Shown piece after piece: positions 18,196-26,212 of a stretch of DNA of 64,000 nt. Origin of the DNA: an uncultured Bradyrhizobium sp. (lineage in GTDB: Bacteria; Pseudomonadota; Alphaproteobacteria; Rhizobiales; Xanthobacteraceae); the NCBI RefSeq assembly GCF_947648125.1, contig NZ_CANSMR010000009.1:124001-188000 (forward strand). The letters run 5' to 3'. Below the pieces are notes generated by a model. The model saw only the letters and a list, made by a program, of their open reading frames with translations, did no database searches and was not told where the DNA came from. Made by a program: the position numbers and the translations under genes. Every line of letters starts with the position of its first letter. Position 1 is the stretch's first letter.

Positions 18196-18990
18196 ATGCA
18201 GTTCAAGCACGTCACGCTCGACTTCGACGGATCGGTCGCGATCCTCAAACTCGACCATCAGGAAGTCATGAACGCTGTGTCGATCGACATGCTGGGCGGC
18301 CTTGCCGAGGCGCTCGATGCGATCGACGACAAGCGCGACGAGGTGCGCTGCCTGGTGATCACGGGCGCGGGCCGCGCCTTCTGCACCGGCGCCAATCTGC
18401 AGGGCCGCAACCAGCAGCAGAAGCCCGGCAAGAGCAACGCCGGCGCGGCGCTGGAGACCGCGTTCCATCCGTTCCTGCGCCGATTGCGTAAGCTGCACTG
18501 TCCGATCGTGACCGCGGTGAACGGGCCGGCTGCCGGTGCCGGCATGAGCTTCGCGTTGATGGGCGACCTCATCCTGTGCGCGCGCTCGTCCTATTTCCTG
18601 CAGGCGTTCCGCCGCATCGGCCTGGTGCCGGATTGCGGCTCGACCTGGCTGCTGCCGCGGCTGATCGGCAAGGCGCGTTCGGTCGAGCTGTCGCTGCTCG
18701 GCGAGCGGCTGCCGGCCGAGAAGGCGCTGGAATGGGGCCTCGTCAACCGCGTCTATGACGACGCCGCGCTGATGGAGGAGACCATGAAGCTGGCGCACGA
18801 TCTCGCCAACGGCCCGACCGTCGCGTTGTCGCTGATCCGCAAGCTCTATTGGGACAGCCCGGAGAATACCCTCGAGGATCAGCTCAATCTGGAATGCGAG
18901 TCGCAGCGCATTGCGGGCCGCGCCGAGGATTTCAAGGAAGGCGTCACCGCATTCCTCGAGAAGCGTCCGGCGAAGTTCAAGGGCAAATGA
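18196..18990 (+). CDS. Enoyl-CoA hydratase/isomerase family protein, PaaG-like
   Basis: A 264-residue crotonase-fold protein. The oxyanion-hole parts are present (GAGRAFCTGANLQGR; NGPAAGAGMSFALMGDLIL). The two catalytic Glu of true hydratases are missing: the first position is Ser (GAGMSFA) and the second Phe (LQAFRRIG). Instead the VPDCGSTWLLPRLIGKARS stretch matches PaaG, whose Asp in VPDxG is the isomerase base. So it is more likely a delta3-delta2 enoyl-CoA or epoxyphenylacetyl-CoA-type isomerase than a hydratase. AGAGGAAA precedes the ATG. Its TGA overlaps the kinase ATG (ATGA), so the two are tightly coupled, which argues for a shared pathway and against phenylacetate, whose other genes are absent. 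Confidence 0.87.
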   Translation: MQFKHVTLDFDGSVAILKLDHQEVMNAVSIDMLGGLAEALDAIDDKRDEVRCLVITGAGRAFCTGANLQGRNQQQKPGKSNAGAALETAFHPFLRRLRKLHCPIVTAVNGPAAGAGMSFALMGDLILCARSSYFLQAFRRIGLVPDCGSTWLLPRLIGKARSVELSLLGERLPAEKALEWGLVNRVYDDAALMEETMKLAHDLANGPTVALSLIRKLYWDSPENTLEDQLNLECESQRIAGRAEDFKEGVTAFLEKRPAKFKGK

Positions 18991-19973
18991 TCGAGACCGA
19001 GCTCAGGCGCTGCGTCGCCTCGTTTCATCCTGGCGCGACCGGCGTCACAGGCGCCGCGAAGCTCTCCGGCGGCGCCAGCCAGGAGACCTGGACGTTCGAC
19101 ATCGTGCACCCGAACGGCAATGTCGGCGCGATCCTGCGCCGCGCGCCGCCGGGCTACGGTGCGGCGCCCGGCCGCGCCGCCGGCCTCGAGGCCGAGGCGA
19201 CGCTGATGCAACTCGCGCATGACGCGGGCCTGCCGTCGCCGAAGGTGATGCATGTCCTGAGGCCGGAAGATGGCCTTGGTCGCGGCTTCATCATGGCGCG
19301 GGTCGAAGGCGAGACCATCGCGCGGAAAATTTTGCGTGACGAGGAATTTGCCAAGGCGCGGCCGATGCTGGCACGCCAGCTCGGCCGTGTCATCGCCGGC
19401 ATTCATGGCCTGCCGCAAGCAAAACTGCCGCAGCTGCGCGGCCTGACGGCGACCAAGGAGATCGAGGATCTCGCCCGTGAGTATCACAGCTTCAACTGGC
19501 CGCGGCCGGTGTTCGAGCTGGCGCTGCGGTGGCTGCGCGATCACGATCCCGGTCCGTCCTCGGAGGTGACGCTGGTGCATGGCGATTTCCGCCACGGCAA
19601 TCTGATCATCGGCCCCGACGGGGTGCGCGCGGTGCTCGACTGGGAGCTCGCGCATACCGGCGATCCCATGGAGGATCTCGGCTGGATTTGCGTCAATTCG
19701 TGGCGCTTCGGCGAGATCGACAAGCCGGTCGGCGGCTTCGGCTCCCGCGAGGATCTGTTCGCGGGTTACGCCGAGGCCGGCCGCAAGGTCGATCCTGATC
19801 GCGTGATGTTCTGGGAAGTGATGGGCACGCTGCGCTGGGGCGTGATGTGCTGCGGCATGATGCAGCGCTTCCGCCTGGGCCCCGATCACTCGATGGAGCG
19901 CGCGATGATCGGGCGGCGGGCGTCGGAGACCGAGATCGATCTGCTTAGGCTACTGGCACCGAGAGGCCGTTGA
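18987..19973 (+). CDS. Phosphotransferase family protein, ACAD11 kinase-like (LvaA-type candidate)
   Basis: A 328-residue kinase with the aminoglycoside phosphotransferase/choline kinase fold. The catalytic loop reads VHGDFRHGNLI (His198, Asp200, Asn205) and the metal-binding Asp is Asp218 in VLDWELAHTGDP. The glycine-rich start is LSGGASQETWTFD. This group is the stand-alone form of the N-terminal kinase of ACAD10/11, and Pseudomonas LvaA, which phosphorylates the 4-hydroxyl of 4-hydroxyacyl-CoA, belongs to it. It overlaps the PaaG-like gene by 4 nt and is followed after one base by the DUF6285 gene. It is often misread as an antibiotic resistance gene. The acyl-CoA substrate is inferred from family and context. 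Confidence 0.88.
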   Translation: MIETELRRCVASFHPGATGVTGAAKLSGGASQETWTFDIVHPNGNVGAILRRAPPGYGAAPGRAAGLEAEATLMQLAHDAGLPSPKVMHVLRPEDGLGRGFIMARVEGETIARKILRDEEFAKARPMLARQLGRVIAGIHGLPQAKLPQLRGLTATKEIEDLAREYHSFNWPRPVFELALRWLRDHDPGPSSEVTLVHGDFRHGNLIIGPDGVRAVLDWELAHTGDPMEDLGWICVNSWRFGEIDKPVGGFGSREDLFAGYAEAGRKVDPDRVMFWEVMGTLRWGVMCCGMMQRFRLGPDHSMERAMIGRRASETEIDLLRLLAPRGR

Positions 19974-19974
19974 G

Positions 19975-20352
19975 ATGCAGGACGAACCGACACCCACCGA
20001 ACTGATCAAGGCCGTCGCCGATTTCCTGCGCAACGAGATCGCACCCGCGATCAAGGGGCACAACAGCTTCAAGCTGCGCGTCGGCATCAACGCGCTCGAT
20101 CTGGTGACGCGGCAGCTCGCGCTTGCCGAGGTCGGCGATGCGACCGAGGCCGCGCGGCTGAAGGCGCTGCTCGACACGGATGGCACGCTGATGGAGCTGA
20201 ACCGCGCGCTGTCGGAGAAGATCGCAAGCGGCGAGGTCGACCTGGCAACGCCGGGGTTGCCTGAACATCTCTGGCAGACCACGATGGACAAGCTCGCGGT
20301 CGATCAGCCGAACTACGCGTCCTACAAGAGGGAACTGGGGAATAAGGTGTAG
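19975..20352 (+). CDS. DUF6285 protein, small partner of the kinase (LvaB-like by position)
   Basis: A 125-residue, mainly helical soluble protein with PTPTELIKAVADFLRNEI at the start, a central FKLRVGINALDLVTRQLAL helix and a C-terminal TTMDKLAVDQPNYASYKRE. It has no catalytic motif I can see. It starts one base after the kinase stop. Small proteins of this kind regularly follow ACAD11-type kinases. In the Pseudomonas levulinate operon the equivalent small protein LvaB is needed for kinase activity; I believe the families are the same, but this needs a profile comparison. It is convergent with the downstream hydratase gene, and a repeat lies in between. Confidence 0.8.
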   Translation: MQDEPTPTELIKAVADFLRNEIAPAIKGHNSFKLRVGINALDLVTRQLALAEVGDATEAARLKALLDTDGTLMELNRALSEKIASGEVDLATPGLPEHLWQTTMDKLAVDQPNYASYKRELGNKV

Positions 20353-20366
20353 CAAATATCCAAGTT

Positions 20367-20467
20367 CGTCATTCCGGGATGCGCCGATAGGCGCAGGCCC
20401 GGAATCCATACTCACGATGGTGGCTATGGATTCCGGGCTCGTCGCTTCGCGACGCCCCGGAATGACG
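20367..20467. repeat. Family B intergenic repeat (CGTCATTCCGGG...CCCCGGAATGACG), copy 1
   Basis: Inverted arms CGTCATTCCGGGATGCGCC and GACGCCCCGGAATGACG surround GGAATCCATA and its inverse TATGGATTCC. It lies between convergent genes. Related copies are at 27038-27119 and 49308-49383. Confidence 0.85.
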
Positions 20468-20481
20468 GAAGGAGAGAGCGT

Positions 20482-21261
20482 TTACCGCCCCAGCCACTTC
20501 GGCGGACGCTTCTCCGAAAACGCCTTCGGGCCCTCGATGTAATCCTGCGAGGCGGCCATCGCCTTCACCGCCGGATACTCGCGCTGCTCGGCCAGCGCCT
20601 GCTCCAGCGAGACTTCGAGGCCCTTCTGGATCGCTTGCTTGGAGGCACGGATCGACATCGGCGAGTTCTTGGCGATGGTCTCGGCCCAGCGCTCGGCGGC
20701 CGCCAGCGCCTCGCCCTGCGGCACCACCTCATTGACGAAGCCGAGCTCGAGGCCCTCCTTGGCGCTGACATGGCGCGCGGTCAGGATCATGCCCATGGCG
20801 CGCTTCAGCCCGATCTGGCGCGGCAAGCGGTGGACTCCGCCAGCGAGTGCCGCAAGGCCGACGCGCGGCTCGGGCAGGGCGAAGGTGGCATTTTCGGAGG
20901 CGATGATCAGGTCGCAGGCCAGCGCGATTTCGAACCCGCCGCCCATTGCGACGCCATTGACGGCGGCGATGATCGGCTTGTCGCAGTCGAAGCGGCTGGT
21001 CAGCCCGGCAAAGCCGCCCTTGTCCCAGCCGCGCTTGCCGCCGGCCGCCTGCCATTTCAGGTCGTTGCCGGCGCAGAACGCCTTGTCGCCGGCGCCGGTG
21101 ACGATCGCGACCCACTGCTCGGGGTCGGCGGAGAAGTCGTCGAACACCTTGTTGAGCTCGAAATGCGCGTCGATATGCAGCGCGTTGTAAACCTCGGGCC
21201 GCGACAGCGTCACGATGGTGATGGGACCCTTGCGCGTCACCTTGGAGAATTTCAGATCCAT
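20482..21261 (-). CDS. Enoyl-CoA hydratase (crotonase family)
   Basis: A 259-residue crotonase with both catalytic Glu present: the first in VAMGGGFEIALACD and the second in FALPEPRVGL. The first oxyanion loop is DKAFCAGNDLKW. It should therefore hydrate trans-2-enoyl-CoA. The LAGGVHRLPRQIG stretch also occurs in carnitinyl-CoA dehydratase-like members, so a specialised enoyl substrate is possible. It ends with FSEKRPPKWLGR, as is common in the family. It is divergent from the acyl-CoA dehydrogenase gene across 220 nt, which probably holds both promoters. Step 2 of beta-oxidation, cytoplasmic. Confidence 0.9.
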   Translation of the reverse strand: MDLKFSKVTRKGPITIVTLSRPEVYNALHIDAHFELNKVFDDFSADPEQWVAIVTGAGDKAFCAGNDLKWQAAGGKRGWDKGGFAGLTSRFDCDKPIIAAVNGVAMGGGFEIALACDLIIASENATFALPEPRVGLAALAGGVHRLPRQIGLKRAMGMILTARHVSAKEGLELGFVNEVVPQGEALAAAERWAETIAKNSPMSIRASKQAIQKGLEVSLEQALAEQREYPAVKAMAASQDYIEGPKAFSEKRPPKWLGR

Positions 21262-21481
21262 GTTTGCTCCCGTCGATTTTCTGCGGCGAAGAATATGGCT
21301 GATATCCTACCGCCTGCACCTCGTTCCGCGCCATCCAATTACGCAACGCCACCGCGCGCGCAAGCCTCATCGGCCTGCTTGACTTGGCGGCGTGCTTCTC
21401 ACCTTAATCGATCCGAACGCGGCTACGCGATAGCGTCTAAACGCAAAACCAGAATCAACAATATCTTCGGGAGTGACCGCC

Positions 21482-22756
21482 TTGGATTTCAATCTACCGG
21501 CTGACCTGACAGCCTATCTCGCCGAGCTCGATCGCTTCATCGAACGCGAGGTCAAGCCGCTGGAAGCGGCTGGCGACAACATCCGCTTCTTCGATCATCG
21601 CCGCGAATGGGCGCGCACCGATTTCGACAAGGGCGGCCTGCCACGCCATGAATGGGAATTGCTGCTGCGCAAGGTCAAGAACCTGGCGGATGCCGCCGGC
21701 CACCTGCGCTTCGCGATCCCGAAGCGTTACGGCGGCAAGGACGGCTCCAATCTCTGGATGGCTGTGATCCGCGAACACTTTGCCTCGAAAGGTCTCGGCC
21801 TGCACAACGATCTGCAGAACGAGCATTCGATCGTCGGCAATCTTCCGCTGGTCACCATGCTCGATCGCTATGGAACCGACGAGCAGAAGGCGATGATCGA
21901 CGGCTCGATCACGGGCAAGTACCGCATCACGTTTGGTCTTACGGAGCCCGAGCACGGCTCCGACGCCACGCACATGGAGACCAAGGCGGTGCAGGCGACC
22001 CGCGACAACGTCAAGGGCTGGATCATCAACGGCGAGAAGATGTGGACGACAGGCATGCATGTCGCGACCCACTGCGCGCTGTTTGCCCGCACCTCCGGCA
22101 ATGACGGCGACGCGCGCGGCATCAGCTGCTTCCTGGTGCCGGCGAAATCGCCGGGCGTGAAGGTCGAGGAGTATATGTGGACCTTCAACATGCCGACCGA
22201 TCATCCGCGGGTCAGCTTCACCGACGTGTTCGTGCCTGAGAATGCGCAGTTCGGCGAGGTCGGCCGCGGCCTGTCGCTGGCGCAATGTTTTGTCCATGAG
22301 AACCGCATCCGTCAGGCGGCAAGCTCGCTCGGCGCTGCGGTCTATTGCATTAATGAAAGTGTGAAGTATGCGCGCGAGCGAAAACCGTTCGGCAAGGCGC
22401 TGGCCGAGAACCAGGCGATCCAGTGGCCGCTGGTCGAGCTTGCGACCCAGGCCGAGATGCTGCGGCTGTTGATCCGCAAGACGGCGTGGGAGATGGATCA
22501 ACTGACCCAGGCGCAGGTCGAGCACACGTTGTCGGACCGGGTCTCGATGTGCAATTTCTGGGCAAACCGGCTGTGCTGCGAGGCCGCCGACCGCGCGATG
22601 CAGGTGCATGGCGGCATGGGTTATTCGCGGCACAAGCCGTTCGAGCACATCTACCGCCACCATCGCCGCTATCGCATCACCGAAGGCAGCGAGGAAATCC
22701 AGAAGCGCAAGGTGGCGGGCTTCCTGTTCGGCTACATGGGCGCCGGCAAGCACTGA
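21482..22756 (+). CDS. Acyl-CoA dehydrogenase
   Basis: A 424-residue flavoenzyme. It has the N-terminal helical domain, the beta domain with ITFGLTEPEHGSDATHME, the quinone/ETF-facing C-terminal helices and QVHGGMGYSRHKPFEHIYR. The catalytic base is present as Glu401 in RITEGSEEIQ, unlike the ACAD11-like gene at 15143. It therefore probably makes the 2,3 double bond in an acyl-CoA and passes electrons to ETF. The start is a choice between GTG at 21473 and TTG at 21482. I prefer the TTG because CGGGAG lies 8 nt before it, whereas it overlaps the GTG. A formaldehyde-activating-type gene follows 27 nt later. Confidence 0.9.
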   Translation: MDFNLPADLTAYLAELDRFIEREVKPLEAAGDNIRFFDHRREWARTDFDKGGLPRHEWELLLRKVKNLADAAGHLRFAIPKRYGGKDGSNLWMAVIREHFASKGLGLHNDLQNEHSIVGNLPLVTMLDRYGTDEQKAMIDGSITGKYRITFGLTEPEHGSDATHMETKAVQATRDNVKGWIINGEKMWTTGMHVATHCALFARTSGNDGDARGISCFLVPAKSPGVKVEEYMWTFNMPTDHPRVSFTDVFVPENAQFGEVGRGLSLAQCFVHENRIRQAASSLGAAVYCINESVKYARERKPFGKALAENQAIQWPLVELATQAEMLRLLIRKTAWEMDQLTQAQVEHTLSDRVSMCNFWANRLCCEAADRAMQVHGGMGYSRHKPFEHIYRHHRRYRITEGSEEIQKRKVAGFLFGYMGAGKH

Positions 22757-22783
22757 GGCCCTGAACCGAGGAGGGGGCACGGC

Positions 22784-23257
22784 ATGGAAGGCGGATGCAC
22801 CTGCGGAAACGTCCGCTACCGCCTCACCGGCGGGCCGCTGATCGTGCACGCCTGTCACTGCACCTGGTGCCAGCGCGAGACCGGCACCGTGCATGCGCTC
22901 AACGCGATGTACGAGGTCGAGCGGGTCGCGCACATCGCGGCCGAGCCCGAGATCGTCGACACGCCGTCGGCGAGCGGCAAGGGGCAGAAGATCGCCCGCT
23001 GCCCGCGCTGCAAGGTCGCGGTGTGGAGCAACTATCCCGGCGCGGGACCGGCGGTGCGCTTCGTCCGCGTCGGCACGCTGGATGATCCGGGCCAGTGCCC
23101 GCCTGACGTCCACATCTTCACCTCGTCCAAACAGCCCTGGGTGACGTTCCCGCCCGGAGCGAAGGTGTTCGCGGAGTATTACGATCGGAAGGAGGTCTGG
23201 CCGAATGAGGCGCAGGAGCGTTGGCGTCTTCTCCGGGAGAAGATGAAGAAGACTTGA
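22784..23257 (+). CDS. GFA family zinc protein (glutathione-dependent formaldehyde-activating/CENP-V-like)
   Basis: A 157-residue zinc-binding Mss4-like fold protein. It shows the GFA cysteine pattern GGCTCGNVRYRLTG, ACHCTWCQRETG (about residues 4-34) and a later CPRCKV pair (about 74-79). Most members have unknown activity; the name comes from glutathione-formaldehyde adduct formation in Paracoccus, and few members do this. It follows the acyl-CoA dehydrogenase gene by 27 nt with GAGGGGG upstream, so they are probably one transcript. It is convergent with the CoA-ligase gene. No formaldehyde dehydrogenase is nearby, so a role in C1 metabolism is not supported. Confidence 0.85.
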   Translation: MEGGCTCGNVRYRLTGGPLIVHACHCTWCQRETGTVHALNAMYEVERVAHIAAEPEIVDTPSASGKGQKIARCPRCKVAVWSNYPGAGPAVRFVRVGTLDDPGQCPPDVHIFTSSKQPWVTFPPGAKVFAEYYDRKEVWPNEAQERWRLLREKMKKT

Positions 23258-23270
23258 CGGCTCTCTCCAC

Positions 23271-23394
23271 CGTCGTCCCGGCGAAGGCCGGGACCCATAA
23301 CCGCGAGAGGTCGTTGGTGGAGAAGGATGGGGCCACAGCGTGTTGCCACCACCAACAACGGTGGCAATGGGTCCCGGCCTTCGCCGGGACGACG
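23271..23394. repeat. Family A intergenic repeat, copy 2
   Basis: Left arm CGTCGTCCCGGCGAAGGCCG then GGGACCCATAACC; right arm GGTGGCAATGGGTCCCGG then CCTTCGCCGGGACGACG. Each arm is itself a hairpin (GTCCCGGC/GCCGGGAC, loop GAAG). It lies between convergent genes and may act as a two-way terminator. Confidence 0.85.
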
Positions 23395-23399
23395 GAGGG

Positions 23400-24980
23400 C
23401 TAGTTCACCTGCCGGTCCTTCCCCACCCAGTACGGATCGCGCAAATTTCGTCGCAAAATCTTGCCCGACGGGTTGCGCGGCAGCGCCGGGATGAAGTCGA
23501 CCGATTTGGGCGTCTTGAATCCCGCGATCCGCTCGCGGGTGAAGTTAATGATGTCGGTCGCCGTCGCGCTCTTGCCCGGCTTCATTACGACCACCGCCTT
23601 CACCGCCTCGCCCCATTTGTCGTCGGGGATGCCGATCACTGCGGCTTCCGCCACGTCCGGGTGGTCGCAGAGCGCGCTCTCGACTTCGGCCGGATAGATG
23701 TTCTCGCCGCCGGAGATGATCATGTCCTTGATGCGGTCGTGGATGTAGAGATAGCCGTCACTGTCCATGTAGCCGGCATCGCCGGTGCGCAGCCAGCCGT
23801 CGCTATCGATGGTGCGCGCGGTGGCCTCGGGCAAATTCCAGTAGCCGGCCATGTTGGAGCCGGAGCGGGTGGCGATCTCGCCGACTTCGCCCGGCGGCAG
23901 CGGCTTGCCATCCGGATCGAGGATCGCAAGCTCGATGCCGGGCAGCGCCTTGCCGGCGGAGCGCATGCGGTCGAGCCCCTCGATGTGATCCTCCGGCGGC
24001 AGCGCGACGATGGTGCCGGTGGTCTCGGTCATGCCGTACATCTGCACGAAGCCGCATTTGAAGACCTCGATGCACTCCTTCAGCAGCGCCGCCGGGATCG
24101 GTGAGGCGCCGTAAAGCATGTATTTCAGGCGCGAGAAGTCGACCTGCCGCGCGCGGGGCTGCCGCACCACGAACTGCATCGCCGCCGGCACCATGAACAG
24201 CTTGGTGATGCCGGATTGCTCGAAGAAGTCGAGCACCTTGGTCGGGTCGAACTCGCGGGCGATCACGCCGCGGGCGCCGTGATAGAGCCCCATCACGCCC
24301 CAGCCGGAGCCGCCGATGTGGAAGATCGGCATCGCGACCAGCGAGACGTCGTCGGTGGTCCACCGGTTCCATTCCGGCTTCTCGGCCTCATTGCCGCTCT
24401 GCACGAGGTTGAGGAAGTTGGCGTGCGACAGCATCGCGCCCTTCGGCTTGCCCGTGGTGCCCGAGGTGTAGAGCTGGATCGCGATGTCCTTGGGCTCGAT
24501 CGCAACGCGCGGGTCGTCGCCGCTCTGCGCGTCGCGCCAGGCGAGATAGTCGGGCCATTCCGGCGCGCCGCCCTCGGTCGTGATGACGGTGCGGACGCTC
24601 GGCAGCTTGTCCCTGATGTTGCGCGCTTGCGTGATGAATTCGGGGCCGACGAACAGGGCGGGCGCCTTGCAGTCGTCGACGATGAAGGCGACCTCGGGGC
24701 CTGCGAGGCGCCAGTTCACCGGCGCCATCACCACGCCTGCCTTCATCGCCCCCATCAACAATTCGAAATAGAAGTCGCTGTTCTTGCCGAGATAGGCGAT
24801 CCGCTCGCCTTTCTTGATGCCCATCGCGATCAGCGCGTTGGCGACGCGGTTGGTGTTCGTGTCGAATTCGGCGAAGCTGGTTTGCCGGCCCTCGAACTCA
24901 TAGGCCAGCGCATCGCCGCGACCGTTAGCGCGGTCGCGCACCATGTCGGCAAGGTTGCTCAGTTTCGGCGCGTCGGACAT
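23400..24980 (-). CDS. Acyl-CoA synthetase (AMP-forming, ANL superfamily)
   Basis: A 526-residue adenylate-forming CoA ligase. It has the P-loop YTSGTTGKPKGAMLSH (about residues 165-180), the YGMTETTG A5 motif, GWLRTGDAGYMDSDGYLYIHDR (A7/A8, hinge) and the catalytic Lys near the end in LPRNPSGKILRRNLR. It activates a carboxylic acid to acyl-AMP and then acyl-CoA. The ATG at 24980 is preceded by CGGGGGAAAC. Chain length is not predictable; similarity to fatty-acid and bile-acid-type ligases is comparable. Together with the second ligase at 27152 it could feed the surrounding acyl-CoA enzymes, including the LvaE-like step. Confidence 0.9.
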   Translation of the reverse strand: MSDAPKLSNLADMVRDRANGRGDALAYEFEGRQTSFAEFDTNTNRVANALIAMGIKKGERIAYLGKNSDFYFELLMGAMKAGVVMAPVNWRLAGPEVAFIVDDCKAPALFVGPEFITQARNIRDKLPSVRTVITTEGGAPEWPDYLAWRDAQSGDDPRVAIEPKDIAIQLYTSGTTGKPKGAMLSHANFLNLVQSGNEAEKPEWNRWTTDDVSLVAMPIFHIGGSGWGVMGLYHGARGVIAREFDPTKVLDFFEQSGITKLFMVPAAMQFVVRQPRARQVDFSRLKYMLYGASPIPAALLKECIEVFKCGFVQMYGMTETTGTIVALPPEDHIEGLDRMRSAGKALPGIELAILDPDGKPLPPGEVGEIATRSGSNMAGYWNLPEATARTIDSDGWLRTGDAGYMDSDGYLYIHDRIKDMIISGGENIYPAEVESALCDHPDVAEAAVIGIPDDKWGEAVKAVVVMKPGKSATATDIINFTRERIAGFKTPKSVDFIPALPRNPSGKILRRNLRDPYWVGKDRQVN

Positions 24981-25074
24981 GTTTCCCCCGGGACGTCTTG
25001 TTTTGGTTGCGCGGAGTGTGGCGGCATCGCGCGGGAAAAACAATACGGGGGAGGTGGCCGCGACGTTTCAACAT

Positions 25075-25216
25075 CGTCGTCCCGGCCTAGTGCGCAATTG
25101 CGCACGGGGGCCGGGACCCATTGCCACAAATGTTGATGTGGCGCGACGCTGGGGCCACAGCGGACGCGAACGTCGCAATGCGGTGGCTATGGGTCCCGGC
25201 CTGCGCCGGGACGACG
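25075..25216. repeat. Family A intergenic repeat, copy 3, with internal insertion
   Basis: Left arm CGTCGTCCCGGCC is interrupted by a short palindromic insert (GTGCGCAATTGCGCAC), then GGGGGCCGGGACCCATTG. Right arm TATGGGTCCCGGCCTGCG ends CCGGGACGACG. This copy shows how the loop can be changed while the arms are kept. Confidence 0.8.
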
Positions 25217-25239
25217 GCAGAGGAGTTGGCGCGCGAGCT

Positions 25240-26115
25240 TCAACCTCGCGCCGCGCGATCCTTCTCGTTCTGGGCCTTGATCGAGTCGCGTGCCTTGGTC
25301 CAGTCGTCGTCGCTCCAGTCGCGGAGCTGGTAGAAATTGCCGCCCATCGCCAGCGCCTGCGCGCCGTCCATGGCGATGGTCTCGCCGTTGATCCAGTCGC
25401 AGCCGCCGGAGATCAGGAACACCGCGAGGTTCTGCAGCTCCTCCATAGTGCCGACCCGGCCCATCGGGTTCATCGCCTTGGTCCGCGCGCCGGCCTCGTC
25501 GCCGGGCTTGATGCGCTTGCTCATGCCCTCGGTCGGGATCTCGCCGGGCGCGATGGTGTTGAGGCGGATGCCGTGGCGGCCCCATTCGATCGCGAGCGAC
25601 ATCGTCATGGCATGGATCGCCGACTTGCTCATCGCCGACGGCACCACGTAAGGCGAGCCGTTGCGCACCCAGGTCACGGTGATCGACACCACGTTGCCGC
25701 GATGGCCGCCGGCGATCCAGCGCCGGCCCACCGCATGCGTGACGTAGAAGGTGCCGTGCATCACGATGTTGGCCACTGCATCGAACCCGCGCGCGGAGAG
25801 CTCTTCCGACCGCGAGATGAAATTGCCCGCGGCGTTGTTGATGAGATCGGTGAGCGGACCGCTGGTGGTCCAGATCGACTCGATCATCTCGTCGACCGCC
25901 ATCGCATTGCGGATATCGACGCCGTGGCTGACCACGCGTCCGCCATGCTCGGCCATCAATTCGGTGGCGGTCTCGTCGCAGACGCTCTTGCGGCGGCCGC
26001 AGATATGCACCTCGGCTCCGAGCTGCAGGAACCGCGTGGCCATGGCCTTGCCAAGGCCGGTGCCACCACCGGTTACCAGTATGCGCCGCCCGGCAAGAAG
26101 CTGGTCAGAGAACAT
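25240..26115 (-). CDS. SDR, 2,4-dienoyl-CoA reductase-like
   Basis: A 291-residue SDR that looks like mammalian-type DECR: TGGGTGLGK cofactor loop, INNAAGNFISRSEELSARGF (about residues 93-112; DECR has the same NNAAGNFIS stretch) and CDWINGETIAMDGAQ near the end. In place of the SDR Tyr-x-x-x-Lys there is VPSAMSKSAIHAM, with Ser before the Lys as in DECR, which uses a distant Tyr. It would reduce 2,4-dienoyl-CoA with NADPH during unsaturated fatty acid breakdown. The ATG at 26115 has GGAGGAAA upstream; the GTG four codons earlier overlaps that site. The divergent neighbour is a dienoyl-CoA isomerase-like gene, a matching function. Confidence 0.88.
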   Translation of the reverse strand: MFSDQLLAGRRILVTGGGTGLGKAMATRFLQLGAEVHICGRRKSVCDETATELMAEHGGRVVSHGVDIRNAMAVDEMIESIWTTSGPLTDLINNAAGNFISRSEELSARGFDAVANIVMHGTFYVTHAVGRRWIAGGHRGNVVSITVTWVRNGSPYVVPSAMSKSAIHAMTMSLAIEWGRHGIRLNTIAPGEIPTEGMSKRIKPGDEAGARTKAMNPMGRVGTMEELQNLAVFLISGGCDWINGETIAMDGAQALAMGGNFYQLRDWSDDDWTKARDSIKAQNEKDRAARG

Positions 26116-26143
26116 CGTTTCCTCCACGGGGGTTGTCAGTTAA

Positions 26144-26159
26144 TTGGTCGATTGACTAA
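26144..26159. promoter_or_regulatory. Imperfect 16-bp palindrome between dienoyl-CoA reductase and isomerase genes
   Basis: TTGGTCGATTGACTAA matches its reverse complement at 12 of 16 positions (TTnGTCnATnGACnAA). It sits in the 97-nt divergent promoter region. Size and symmetry fit a TetR-type repressor site, as commonly controls fatty-acid genes, but no such regulator is encoded nearby. Confidence 0.4.
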
Positions 26160-26212
26160 AAGCGGACAACGGCCTTTGTGTAAAGCGCCAACTCAAGGAC
26201 AAAGCGGAGGGA

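Noticed and set aside
18196-18990. Phenylacetate pathway gene paaG
   Set aside because: Sequence is PaaG-like, but no other paa genes (paaABCDE, paaK, paaZ) occur in the window; the kinase coupling suggests another pathway.
18987-19973. Aminoglycoside or macrolide phosphotransferase (resistance gene)
   Set aside because: The kinase motifs fit, but coupling to an isomerase gene and a DUF6285 gene and ACAD11-like sequence point to acyl-CoA metabolism.
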